Source: Halioglobus maricola
Lineage (GTDB): Bacteria; Pseudomonadota; Gammaproteobacteria; Pseudomonadales; Halieaceae
DNA: 64,000 nt
Reading direction: 5' to 3'
Assembly: GCF_009388985.1 (NCBI RefSeq)
Contig: NZ_CP036422.1
Span: forward strand, 2,432,501-2,496,500
The position numbers and the translations under genes were made by a program. Position 1 is the first letter of the stretch. Each line of letters begins with the position of its first letter. The notes beneath the pieces were generated by a model. It saw only the letters and a program-made list of their open reading frames with translations. It had not been told where the DNA came from and did no database searches. Positions 55,089 through 63,021 of this stretch are shown here, piece by piece.

Positions 55089-55544
55089 TCAAAAAATCCC
55101 CATTTCCAGGCCGGCGGCAAAGCCCTGCCCCAATTCTCTCGCCTGCGTCAGGTGTTCGTCGGTGACATCGCCCCGCGCGATCACAGGCTCGCAGGCCGCA
55201 GTAAACGGTACCCCGGACAAAATACGCTGAGCCTGGCGCACTGCGCCGCGCCCATCATTGCCAGCGCTAACCAGAAGCGCATAGGGAATAACCAGGGCCC
55301 TGCCTATCGCCGGATAAAAAAGACGATCTAAAAACGCCTTGCTCTCGCCACTCATGCTACCGCTGTTTTCAGCTGCCACCAGCAACAACCCAGAGGTATC
55401 AACAACGGCGGAGGTACTCGCGTCACACGCCCGCAGCACCGTTACCTCGACACCCTCTACCTCTGCTGCCGCCGCGGCTGCTGCTCGCGCAAGCCGGGCA
55501 CAGGAGCCGCTCTGGCTGTGATAGACAACACACAGTTTTTTCAC
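55089..55544 (-). CDS. Flavodoxin-like NAD(P)H/FMN protein
   Basis: 151 residues from a GTG at 55544 with GGAGG 6 nt upstream; a longer frame to 55580 has no ribosome site. The start K-K-L-C-V-V-Y-H-S-Q-S-G-S-C-A-R-L-A is the phosphate-binding loop of the flavodoxin fold. The next loops are A-A-E-N-S-G-S-M-S-G and S-A-G-N-D-G-R-G. Likely binds FMN; partner unknown. It is directly upstream of the thioesterase gene (TGA-ATG contact). Confidence 0.82.
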   Translation of the reverse strand: MKKLCVVYHSQSGSCARLARAAAAAAAEVEGVEVTVLRACDASTSAVVDTSGLLLVAAENSGSMSGESKAFLDRLFYPAIGRALVIPYALLVSAGNDGRGAVRQAQRILSGVPFTAACEPVIARGDVTDEHLTQARELGQGFAAGLEMGIF

Positions 55545-55693
55545 GTCGTCCCTCCAGTTTCTTGCGCCGCATTTGAACACAAGGTATACCGCCCTGTCAT
55601 AAGGTTAGTGGCGCGCATGCGATAATGTGCTGTAATAGCCGGCCAAATTTCAATACTCAAAAATAACGCTAAACAACAAAAAAGGATCGCACG

Positions 55694-56719
55694 ATGTCAG
55701 ACACCAATCGCCAGTGGCTGCTAAAAGCTCGCCCTAGCGGCATGATCTCCGAAGATATTTTCGAACGCAAAGACTCCGCTATGCCAGAACCGGACCTCGC
55801 CGCTGGAGAAGCTCTGGTCAAAACCCTGATGCTCGGGTTCGACGCCTCCCAGCGTGTGTGGATGGAAGAAGCTGACAGCTATATGCCCGCAGTGGAGCTT
55901 GGCGACGTCATGCGCGCAACCGGTGTTGGCCAGGTGATCGCGTCGGAGAACGAGGACCTGCCGACAGGCACTCTCGTCCAGGGTCTGGTCGGCTGGCAGG
56001 ACTACTGCATCGCCTCTCCAGACTCACCCTTTCCATTCAACGTGTTGCCTCCCGGCACACCACCCAATCTCGCGCTCAGCGTGTTCGGCGTTACCAGCCT
56101 CACCGGTTATTTCGGCATGCTACACGTGGGAGAACTGAAAGAAGGTGACACGGTGCTCGTATCCGGCGCTGCCGGCGCGACTGGCTCGGTTGCCGCCCAG
56201 ATCGCTCGCATCAAGGGGTGCAAAGTTGTCGGCATCGCCGGTGGGGCTGAAAAGTGCCAATGGTTGGTTGATACCTGCAAACTCGACGCTGCCATCGACT
56301 ACAAAAACGAGGATCTCGATACGCGACTGACAGAGCTTTGCCCAGACGGAGTCGACCTGTTTTTTGACAACGTCGGCGGCGACATGCTCGAGACTACGAT
56401 TGCGCACATGGCCATGCACGGCAGGATCGTATTGTGCGGTGCCATCGCAAGCTACAACGACGCCGAAGCCCGGCCCGGCCCCCGCAATATCAACCGCCTG
56501 ATCATGCAGCGGATCAAAATGCAGGGTTTTATCGTCATCGACTACCTGCAGCACGCCGCCGAAGCGATGGCTGCCCTGGCCGACTGGGTCACAACCGGGC
56601 AGATCGCGTGGCAGGAGGACGTGCAAGAGGATTTCGAAGCGATTCCCGCCACCCTGCAGCGTCTCTATGAAGGTCGCAACCAGGGTAAACAACTGCTTCG
56701 GTTGGCTGATCCGGAGTAG
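55694..56719 (+). CDS. NADP-dependent MDR oxidoreductase (CurA/leukotriene B4 dehydrogenase-like)
   Basis: 341 residues, with AAAGGA before the ATG. It is a zinc-free medium-chain reductase. The nucleotide motif is V-S-G-A-A-G-A-T-G-S-V-A-A-Q-I-A, followed by G-C-K-V-V-G-I-A-G-G and N-V-G-G-D-M-L-E. The N-terminus N-R-Q-W-L-L-K-A-R-P-S-G matches YncB/CurA-like alkenal reductases, which reduce carbon-carbon double bonds of enones. The stop is directly followed by a DnaA-box inverted repeat. Confidence 0.9.
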   Translation: MSDTNRQWLLKARPSGMISEDIFERKDSAMPEPDLAAGEALVKTLMLGFDASQRVWMEEADSYMPAVELGDVMRATGVGQVIASENEDLPTGTLVQGLVGWQDYCIASPDSPFPFNVLPPGTPPNLALSVFGVTSLTGYFGMLHVGELKEGDTVLVSGAAGATGSVAAQIARIKGCKVVGIAGGAEKCQWLVDTCKLDAAIDYKNEDLDTRLTELCPDGVDLFFDNVGGDMLETTIAHMAMHGRIVLCGAIASYNDAEARPGPRNINRLIMQRIKMQGFIVIDYLQHAAEAMAALADWVTTGQIAWQEDVQEDFEAIPATLQRLYEGRNQGKQLLRLADPE

Positions 56720-56756
56720 TTATCCACAGAGTTACCTGTGGATAACTGTGGGGATA
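56720..56756. repeat. Inverted pair of DnaA boxes
   Basis: TTATCCACAG (56720-56729) and CTGTGGATAA (56736-56745) are a perfect 10-bp inverted repeat around AGTTAC. Each half is the consensus DnaA box TTATCCACA plus one base. A weaker CTGTGGGGATA follows at 56746-56756. The repeat starts at the base after the MDR stop codon, so it could also form an mRNA hairpin. No AT-rich unwinding region or replication gene is nearby, so this is not an origin. Confidence 0.8.
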
Positions 56757-57036
56757 GTACGGTTTTTTGTTCCCTCATCGCGCCGCCGGACATCCGTCAG
56801 CGGCGCGCATGCCCAACATCCTTTCTTAGTAATACCAACAAAGAATCAATGACTTAGCGATTTTTTATAGGGTTTTTTGCACTTGCAAAACGCAAACCCC
56901 TGTAAAAATAGCGCCATTCGCGCTTGTGTGGATATTGTTACGCTAACCTCGTAAGTAGTCCCTTACGTTACACGCCAAGAATCTTCACTGGTTTCCTATT
57001 CGACGCTTGCAACCGAACTGCAATAAATGTGTCATT
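56757..57036. other. Convergent non-coding gap with hairpin and extra DnaA-like box
   Basis: No gene is visible. An imperfect palindrome spans 56862-56908 (TTTTTATAGGGTTT opposite AAACCCCTGTAAAAA), with an inner TTTTGC-ACTT-GCAAAA hairpin and T/A runs on both sides. It could act as a terminator for both flanking genes. A one-mismatch DnaA box, TGTGGATAT, is at 56927-56935. The rest shows nothing I recognise. Confidence 0.5.
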
Positions 57037-59208
57037 TCAGTGCCGAATCATCCAGCAACGGTGGATTTTTTGATTGCGCTGGAAGTCCGGATCCAGGGTC
57101 TTCGCAGAGATATCTTCACAGCTGAATTTCTCCGCCAGTGCGGGGTCCAGCTTGAAGCCACGCAGGTTGTTGGAAAAGTACAGTGTGCCACCAGGTCTGA
57201 GCACTGCCATCGCCGCGTCCACCAAAGCAACGTGGTCGCGCTGAACATCAAACGTGCCTTCCATGCGCTTTGAATTTGAGAACGAGGGAGGGTCTAGCAG
57301 GATCAGGTCATACTGTCGTTGGCATGCCGCCAACCACACAGCACAATCTGACTGCTCAACTCGATGTGTGCTCTCCCCGAGGCCATTGTTGGCCAGATTG
57401 CGTTGCAGCCAGGCCAGATACGTCTTTGACATGTCGACGCTGGTCGTTGAACTGGCGCCGCCAAGGGCTGCGTGAACCGTGGCGGTCCCGGTGTAACAGT
57501 ACAGATTGAGAAAATCCTTATCACGGGCTTCTGCGGCAATACGCAGGCGCAGCGGCCTGTGATCGAGAAAGAGCCCGGTATCAAGATAGTCTCGCAGGTT
57601 GACCAACAAGCGTGCCTGGCCCTCTTGCACCGTTAGAAACTCCCCGGCTTCACCCTGCTTCTCGTATTGTGAAGTTCCTCGCTGGCGTTGGCGTTGTTTG
57701 AAAACGATCTTGTCAGCAGGCATGTCCAGCGCGTCGGGCAACGCCTGCGTCACTTCCGCCAGCCGCTTGTCGGCCGATTGGGGGTCGATACCCTTGGGCG
57801 CCTGGTATTCAGCGACATGGGCGTGATCGCCATAAATATCGACAGCTACAGCATACTCAGGCATGTCGGCATCGTAGAGCCGGTAACACTGCACTTGCTC
57901 GCGCTTGAGCCAGTTCTTCAGCCGCCGTTTATTCTTGCGAATGCGGTTGCTGAACATGGCGGCACCCTCGCTCAGTTCAGGCGCCGCGGCGGCAGCCGGT
58001 GCGGGCGCGTCCGACACAGGCGCAGGCGCGGTCTCGCGGTAGTTGTTGTTCTTGAGCGTGAACAACAGCAGGTGTGCCTCCAGAGCGCCGTTGTAGAGTG
58101 CATAACGCTTGTGGGAGCGCAGACCAATGGCGCGCCCAAGCTCAAGGTCAGACGTAAAAATTGCCGCGTCCCAATCAGCAAACTCCGTGGTCATCACCTG
58201 GCCGAGCTGGCTGTACAGGTAGGTGAGACTCTTCTTCTCGCCAAGCCGCTCTCCATAGGGAGGATTGCACACGAGCAAACCGTAGGGCAGCGGCGTATGG
58301 GTGGGCTTTTTCAATTCTGCCAATGGCTTCACCGCCACCCGCACGACTTTTTCCATGCCAAGCTGGGCGACGTTCTCCTCGGCCCGACGAATGACTTTTG
58401 GATCGGCATCATAACCTCGGATCTCAGGCAGCTGGGCCTGCCTGCCCCGCTCGGCCCGACCGCGAGCGTCAGCGACTATTGCGCGCCACTGGGTATCGTT
58501 GTGCTCAGGCAGTTTTTCGAAGCCGAAGCGTTTGCGGCCCAACCCCGGTGCAATATCTGCAGCCATCATGGCGCCTTCCAGCAGCAAGGTGCCCGAACCG
58601 CACATGGGGTCTATCAGGGCCCCACCTCGTGCCGCAGCCCCTGGCCAGTCCGCGCGCAGCAATATCGCAGCCGCCAGATTCTCTTTCAACGGCGCTGCGC
58701 CCTGCTTCTGCCGATAGCCACGCTGGTGCAGGCTCGCACCGGAATAGTCGAGGGCGACGGCAATTTTGCCGCGAGTCAGGCGCACGTTGATCCGCACATC
58801 CGGATTGCGTCGATCTACCGTGGGGCGGAGACCGCCGTTGTCCTTGAACCAATCGACGATCGCGTCTTTGCAGCGCTGGGCACCAAACTGGGTATTGCGA
58901 ATACTGCGATTGGTGCCGGAAAAGTCGATGGCGATACTGTTGCGCGCGCTGCACACCCGGGACCAGTCAAATGTCCTGAGCTGCGTGTAAAGCTGATCGG
59001 CATCTTCTACATCAAATCCCGCTAGCGGTCGCAATACCCGGTTAGCCAGGCGAGACCACAGGCAAGCGCGATAGCCGATCGCCTGAGGACCATTGAAATG
59101 CACCCCGGCGATGGTTTCACGGGCGTCTTCGGCGCCCAGTGCCTGTAATTCGGCGGCGAGCAAACCCTCCAGCCCTTTGGGGCAGGTGGCGAACCACTCA
59201 CTGGTCAT
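57037..59208 (-). CDS. rlmL: Bifunctional 23S rRNA methyltransferase RlmKL
   Basis: 723 residues. An N-terminal THUMP domain (~45-155) and the RlmL methylase (G2445 m2G) carry the N-P-P-Y-G-E-R motif near 310-320. The RlmK half (G2069 m7G) carries L-D-P-P-S-F-S-N-S-K-R. Pro/Ala-rich residues ~410-430 link the halves, as in the fused E. coli enzyme (702). It is the last gene of the five-gene run, 2 bp after the XRE gene. Confidence 0.96.
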   Translation of the reverse strand: MTSEWFATCPKGLEGLLAAELQALGAEDARETIAGVHFNGPQAIGYRACLWSRLANRVLRPLAGFDVEDADQLYTQLRTFDWSRVCSARNSIAIDFSGTNRSIRNTQFGAQRCKDAIVDWFKDNGGLRPTVDRRNPDVRINVRLTRGKIAVALDYSGASLHQRGYRQKQGAAPLKENLAAAILLRADWPGAAARGGALIDPMCGSGTLLLEGAMMAADIAPGLGRKRFGFEKLPEHNDTQWRAIVADARGRAERGRQAQLPEIRGYDADPKVIRRAEENVAQLGMEKVVRVAVKPLAELKKPTHTPLPYGLLVCNPPYGERLGEKKSLTYLYSQLGQVMTTEFADWDAAIFTSDLELGRAIGLRSHKRYALYNGALEAHLLLFTLKNNNYRETAPAPVSDAPAPAAAAAPELSEGAAMFSNRIRKNKRRLKNWLKREQVQCYRLYDADMPEYAVAVDIYGDHAHVAEYQAPKGIDPQSADKRLAEVTQALPDALDMPADKIVFKQRQRQRGTSQYEKQGEAGEFLTVQEGQARLLVNLRDYLDTGLFLDHRPLRLRIAAEARDKDFLNLYCYTGTATVHAALGGASSTTSVDMSKTYLAWLQRNLANNGLGESTHRVEQSDCAVWLAACQRQYDLILLDPPSFSNSKRMEGTFDVQRDHVALVDAAMAVLRPGGTLYFSNNLRGFKLDPALAEKFSCEDISAKTLDPDFQRNQKIHRCWMIRH

Positions 59209-59210
59209 GT

Positions 59211-59927
59211 TTAATCCTTTTTGGTTTTCTTGGCGGCGGCGCGCTTGCGCTTGGGAGCTGCCTTTGCAGGCGCTTTTTTGCGAGCCGTTGTAGACCGGCG
59301 TCGGGTCTTCGGTTTGGGCGTGTTAGCTTCTTTCTCGCGGGTCATCACCTGGAGAACGAGATTGGACGAACTCTCCATGTACTCGATATAACGATCAAAC
59401 TCTTCATCACTAAAAGCGCGAAGGCTGTCGTGCTGCCGATAGAGGTTTGTAAAACGGCGCTCACGCTCATAGTGCTTGGGCAGTGTAAGCACCCCCCACT
59501 GCTCGAGCGTTTTCTCCAACGCGGGGTTGTAGGTGCGCATAAACTTGATCAGGAACGGGATCGGATCGTGCCGCGCCAGCAAGGACGCGCTGCGCAGCAT
59601 CATCTCCAGGGGCATGATGGCCTTGCCATCTTCTACCTCTTCCAGCACCTTTTTGTCGGAGATGCCCAGGCTTTCGGCCATGTCTTTGACCGAAAGGCCA
59701 GCCGTTTCGCGGGCGTCACGGAGGAAGTGTCCGGCGTCTGCCATAGCCTCAAGGCGCTCCGGCTCAAACTGGTTGAGCACGGTATTGCGCAACCAGGTCT
59801 CGCCAAACATGGCCGTCATGGTCGCGGTATTCCGCGCCAGCTCCAGGGTGCCACCGGCTACCTGGCCGGTGAGCCGGCGCAGGGAGTCGATGAGTCCGTC
59901 AGATTCGTGTGTGTCGTCTTTAGCCAT
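59211..59927 (-). CDS. Helix-turn-helix protein with basic tail
   Basis: 238 residues. An XRE/Cro-like helix-turn-helix lies near residues 69-105 (L-R-D-A-R-E-T-A-G-L-S-V-K-D-M-A-E-S-L-G-I-S). The C-terminal 40 residues are Lys/Ala/Arg-rich (K-A-P-A-K-A-A-P-K-R-K-R-A-A-A-K-K), like histone-type tails of AlgP proteins. The middle region is acidic and helical. Probably a DNA-binding regulator or nucleoid protein; the target is unknown. It is coupled tightly to rlmL. Confidence 0.75.
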   Translation of the reverse strand: MAKDDTHESDGLIDSLRRLTGQVAGGTLELARNTATMTAMFGETWLRNTVLNQFEPERLEAMADAGHFLRDARETAGLSVKDMAESLGISDKKVLEEVEDGKAIMPLEMMLRSASLLARHDPIPFLIKFMRTYNPALEKTLEQWGVLTLPKHYERERRFTNLYRQHDSLRAFSDEEFDRYIEYMESSSNLVLQVMTREKEANTPKPKTRRRSTTARKKAPAKAAPKRKRAAAKKTKKD

Positions 59928-59941
59928 ACGCCAAGGATAGC

Positions 59942-61051
59942 TTACTCAGCGGCAGAAGGCAGGCCTGTTTCAAGCGCAAAAATCCGCTGCAAGATCCCCC
60001 GCCAATCGCTGTACTGCTGTTCCAGGCTCCCGGTCAGGCGGTAAACCTGCCCACTGGACTCCAGTACCGTGGGCGCTGTTTCATTGTCGAAGCCTCGCGC
60101 GAGCTCGCGAATGTCCTGCTGTTGGGTCTTCGCCACCTTGTACTGATTGTAGACCTGCTGCAATGCAGAGAAGCTACCGTAGCGGCCTTGTGAGTCACGC
60201 TCTGAGACACGCTGCTCGTATTCTGCGCGGTAAAGCGTTTGCTCCCGGTCGTACTGCCGCCAAAGATTATAGGCCGGCGCCATCTCCCGCTGCAGGTCGA
60301 CATACTGCTCATCAACGTAGTCCACGAACAGGTACTCCTGGCTGCGAATCCGCTTGACCCGCGCCACCATTTCATCGCCTTCTGCCGGCAGTCGCAGCGC
60401 CTGATAACGTCCATCCACACTTCCGAGATAACCTCCAAACGCGTCCGGGGAGAGCCCAGCGGCGTAGCGGAGGAAAGAAATTTGCCGTATCTGTCGCGGC
60501 GCGGCAGGGTCCATAGCGTCGCGGGCCGCCAACATATCGTTGGCTACAGCGCGGTAGATGTCGGCAAACGGATCGGCGTCATTCTGCACCGGATAATCGC
60601 CCTCGCTCGAGGTATCCAGGTAACTGCGATTGAGCCAGATACGACCCGTTGCATCGACGACCTCGATAGCCAGCTGCAACCGAAGCCCGGTGGCGTTTTC
60701 AATCCTTGCGAGCACCTGGACATCGGCCAGCGCACTGCGCTCAGGCGTCACCCGGATAACGCCCCATGCATCACTCTGCTCGAGGGCACGGCGCAGGTTC
60801 ACCGGCAGGTACGTGGATTCAACCGCCCGTACTTTCGGCAGGATGCCCTGGGCGTTCTGCTGGGCGACGTCCTCAGGCACACCGTCGTCGAAAACCACGA
60901 TAGCGATGTCCAGCCGGTCCTCATCTGCAATGCTCTGTGAAGTCTCTAACGGCACCGAACCCACAGGGTTCAAGAGCTCTTGTGCCTGCGCGACCCGAAA
61001 CATCATCGAGCACAGCGCAACCAGGGTAAACAAAGCGAAATATCTGCTCAT
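59942..61051 (-). CDS. Secreted protein of unknown function, 369 residues
   Basis: The N-terminus has a signal peptide (M-S-R-Y-F-A-L-F-T-L-V-A-L-C ... A-Q-A-Q-E, cleavage near 24). The mature protein has an N-terminal alpha/beta region with I-A-I-V-V-F-D-D-G, then a long helical part (~190-330) rich in Tyr, Gln and Arg. The C-terminus contains W-R-G-I-L-Q-R-I-F. I do not recognise the family. It overlaps the upstream lipoprotein gene by 4 bp (ATGA), so the two are probably periplasmic partners. Confidence 0.72.
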   Translation of the reverse strand: MSRYFALFTLVALCSMMFRVAQAQELLNPVGSVPLETSQSIADEDRLDIAIVVFDDGVPEDVAQQNAQGILPKVRAVESTYLPVNLRRALEQSDAWGVIRVTPERSALADVQVLARIENATGLRLQLAIEVVDATGRIWLNRSYLDTSSEGDYPVQNDADPFADIYRAVANDMLAARDAMDPAAPRQIRQISFLRYAAGLSPDAFGGYLGSVDGRYQALRLPAEGDEMVARVKRIRSQEYLFVDYVDEQYVDLQREMAPAYNLWRQYDREQTLYRAEYEQRVSERDSQGRYGSFSALQQVYNQYKVAKTQQQDIRELARGFDNETAPTVLESSGQVYRLTGSLEQQYSDWRGILQRIFALETGLPSAAE

Positions 61052-61755
61052 AGCTGCGGAGCCTCTGTGGTACAGACCCGCCCTTTGGTCAGGGTCTGGC
61101 GGCAGCGAATACCCGAGCGCGTCGGGTCGTAACGGCGGTATACGCGATCGATGGTGAAAGGATAAGTGGAGCCCGGTGTGCGCACTGTCGTCGCGATATT
61201 GAGACGCTCACCGTCGGGGGCGAGGGTCAGCCGGTGAAAAATAGATAATTTTTCCGGAAGCCCGATAGAAAAGACGAGCTGGTGCCCGTTCCAGCCGCAA
61301 GACTCGCGCCCGAAGGCGTTCTCGTCGGTATAGACCTTGCCCGCGTGGAACTCGCAATACAGGGCAAAACTGCCCTCGCGATCTATATCGATATGAAACT
61401 CATCCTGGGTAATTTCCAGCAACTGCACATCCGTGATCAGTTCCGCCATACGCGCCTGGGTGTACAAGCCCTGGCTGCTCGCTGAGCCGGTATTGCCCGT
61501 CGACAATGTGCCCGGCCCCTGCTTCATATTGCGCTGGCGCCGTTCCGCTTCACGCCGCAGTTCACGCATGGCGACATCGTACTGGTCGCGCACCGTTTCA
61601 CTCTTGCTGTAGTCCACTTCCCAGGCGCCACTAAGATCCACCGCCCGGGTACTTGTCGGAGTGGCTGGAATCCTCTCCGGCTCAGAGGAACAAGCAGGCA
61701 ACAGAGAGCCGGCGAGTATCACCAGACAAAAAGTACGTACTATCGGAGCAAACAT
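61048..61755 (-). CDS. Outer-membrane-type lipoprotein of unknown function
   Basis: 235 residues. Signal sequence with lipobox L-L-P-A-C22, Ser after Cys (not an inner-membrane Asp), so probably sorted to the outer membrane. After a Pro/Thr linker the L-S-G-A-W-E-V-D-Y-S-K motif resembles small beta-barrel lipoproteins of the lipocalin-like type. A charged helix (R-E-L-R-R-E-A-E-R-R-Q-R-N) follows. Function not recognised. Its ATG shares a base with the preceding stop (TGATG). Confidence 0.75.
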   Translation of the reverse strand: MFAPIVRTFCLVILAGSLLPACSSEPERIPATPTSTRAVDLSGAWEVDYSKSETVRDQYDVAMRELRREAERRQRNMKQGPGTLSTGNTGSASSQGLYTQARMAELITDVQLLEITQDEFHIDIDREGSFALYCEFHAGKVYTDENAFGRESCGWNGHQLVFSIGLPEKLSIFHRLTLAPDGERLNIATTVRTPGSTYPFTIDRVYRRYDPTRSGIRCRQTLTKGRVCTTEAPQL

Positions 61756-61976
61756 CAGCCTTCGCTGCCCCTCCCGGCCAGTTGGGGGAATTCAATGGTC
61801 ATGCCGGTCGCAATATCCATACCCGGCGCAAGCTCTGTGGCAATTGCGGGGTGCAGGAAGGACTCCCAACTGCCTTCCAGCGTATACACTCCATCATAGC
61901 CTGCCGCCGCGAGTCGCTCTGCTTCTTCAGCGGCCTGGGGTAGCTGGGCGTAAAAGGGGCCGTCGATCTTCATCAT
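61755..61976 (-). CDS. Short luciferase-like (LLM) N-terminal fragment, 73 residues
   Basis: The frame M-M-K-I-D-G-P-F-Y-A ... A-A-G-Y-D-G-V-Y-T-L-E-G-S ... A-T-G-M-T-I-E-F-P matches only the first ~65 residues of F420/flavin luciferase-like oxidoreductases (usually 290-340). The barrel is then cut off by L-A-G-R-G-S-E-G and a stop. It is exactly joined to the lipoprotein gene (TGATG). It may be a decayed remnant of a longer gene whose start still drives the operon, or a small functional protein. Confidence 0.6.
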   Translation of the reverse strand: MMKIDGPFYAQLPQAAEEAERLAAAGYDGVYTLEGSWESFLHPAIATELAPGMDIATGMTIEFPQLAGRGSEG

Positions 61977-62038
61977 GTGGTTCCAGAATTCATCAGCCCG
62001 ATACCATAACCTAAACCCAATTCAGGAGTAATACTGCA

Positions 62039-62926
62039 GTGAAAATTGGTGTGTGCCTGCCCTACATGAAAGCCGGTATCAACCGCGACGATTTGCTCGC
62101 GTGGTTCCGTGTCGTCGATTCCGGTCCTTTCCACAGCGTCTCCTGTGGCGAGCGAATTCACGGCCCCACCTGCGATATGGGTGCACTGCTGGCCGCCGCT
62201 GCGGCCTGCACCACGCACGTCGAGATCAGCCCTACTCTTTACGTGCTACCCATGCACAGCGCCGTAGAAGTGGCCCGGGAAATCGCCACTCTGGACCTTA
62301 TTTCGGGTGGCAGGATGAATCGTGTAGCACTGGGTTACGGCGGTCGAGAACAGGATTATGCGGCACTCGGCGCAACATTCCGCGGACGCTATGGCCGCAT
62401 GGACGAACAGGTAGCGACGATGCGTGAGGTCTGGCGCGGGAACGAAGTCATTCCCGGTTGCGGCCCCATTGGCCCCCAGGGCTTACGCCCGGAAGGTCCG
62501 CAGCTACTGGCCGGCGCCATCGGGCCAAAAAGTATTGAACGCTGTGCCCAGTGGGCCGATGGCCTGTACGCCTGGTCTGGCAACGGTGAATCCGAGGAGC
62601 TGGCCAACGCATTCGCCCTGGCTGATGCGGCCTGGGATCGCGCTGGCCGCGAGCAACGCCCCTATCGGCTGGGCGGTTTCTGGTACACCCTGGCCGAGGA
62701 CGGCGCGCAAAAGCTCTATGACTATGTCTACCAATACCTGGATATCGCAGGGCCCGAAATCGCCACGATGATGGCTGAGTCAGTCTCTCGCTCTTCCAGC
62801 GACCAGGTGCTGGAGGCACTGGATAACGCCGAGGCAGCGGGCTGCGAGGAGGTATTCCTGGTGCCGGCCACCGCCGAGCTGGTTGAAATCGAAAAGCTCG
62901 CCGAGTTGCTGCAGAAACGGGGCTAG
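62039..62926 (+). CDS. LLM-class flavin/F420-dependent oxidoreductase
   Basis: 295 residues from a GTG at 62039, with AGGAG upstream. The bacterial-luciferase-like TIM barrel begins V-K-I-G-V-C-L-P-Y. L-Y-V-L-P-M-H-S-A-V-E-V-A-R-E-I-A-T-L-D and S-G-G-R-M-N-R-V-A-L-G-Y-G form the conserved middle. F420- or FMN-dependent reaction, substrate unknown. Divergent from the LLM fragment. Confidence 0.88.
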   Translation: MKIGVCLPYMKAGINRDDLLAWFRVVDSGPFHSVSCGERIHGPTCDMGALLAAAAACTTHVEISPTLYVLPMHSAVEVAREIATLDLISGGRMNRVALGYGGREQDYAALGATFRGRYGRMDEQVATMREVWRGNEVIPGCGPIGPQGLRPEGPQLLAGAIGPKSIERCAQWADGLYAWSGNGESEELANAFALADAAWDRAGREQRPYRLGGFWYTLAEDGAQKLYDYVYQYLDIAGPEIATMMAESVSRSSSDQVLEALDNAEAAGCEEVFLVPATAELVEIEKLAELLQKRG

Positions 62927-63021
62927 GCAACAGTGTAAATATGGCCTTTTTCCCGGTCTGAGTTGACGTATACTGTGCGGCCACCGCAAACCCAACATTC
63001 AGATATACCGCGAGATACTTC

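Noticed and set aside
56720..57036. Chromosomal replication origin because of DnaA boxes
   Set aside because: There is no dnaA, dnaN, gidA or other origin gene near, no AT-rich repeat array, and only two perfect boxes.
57688..59025. 445-codon plus-strand frame opposite rlmL
   Set aside because: The opposite strand encodes both RlmKL catalytic motifs. The plus frame is a result of biased third positions and has no motif or ribosome site.
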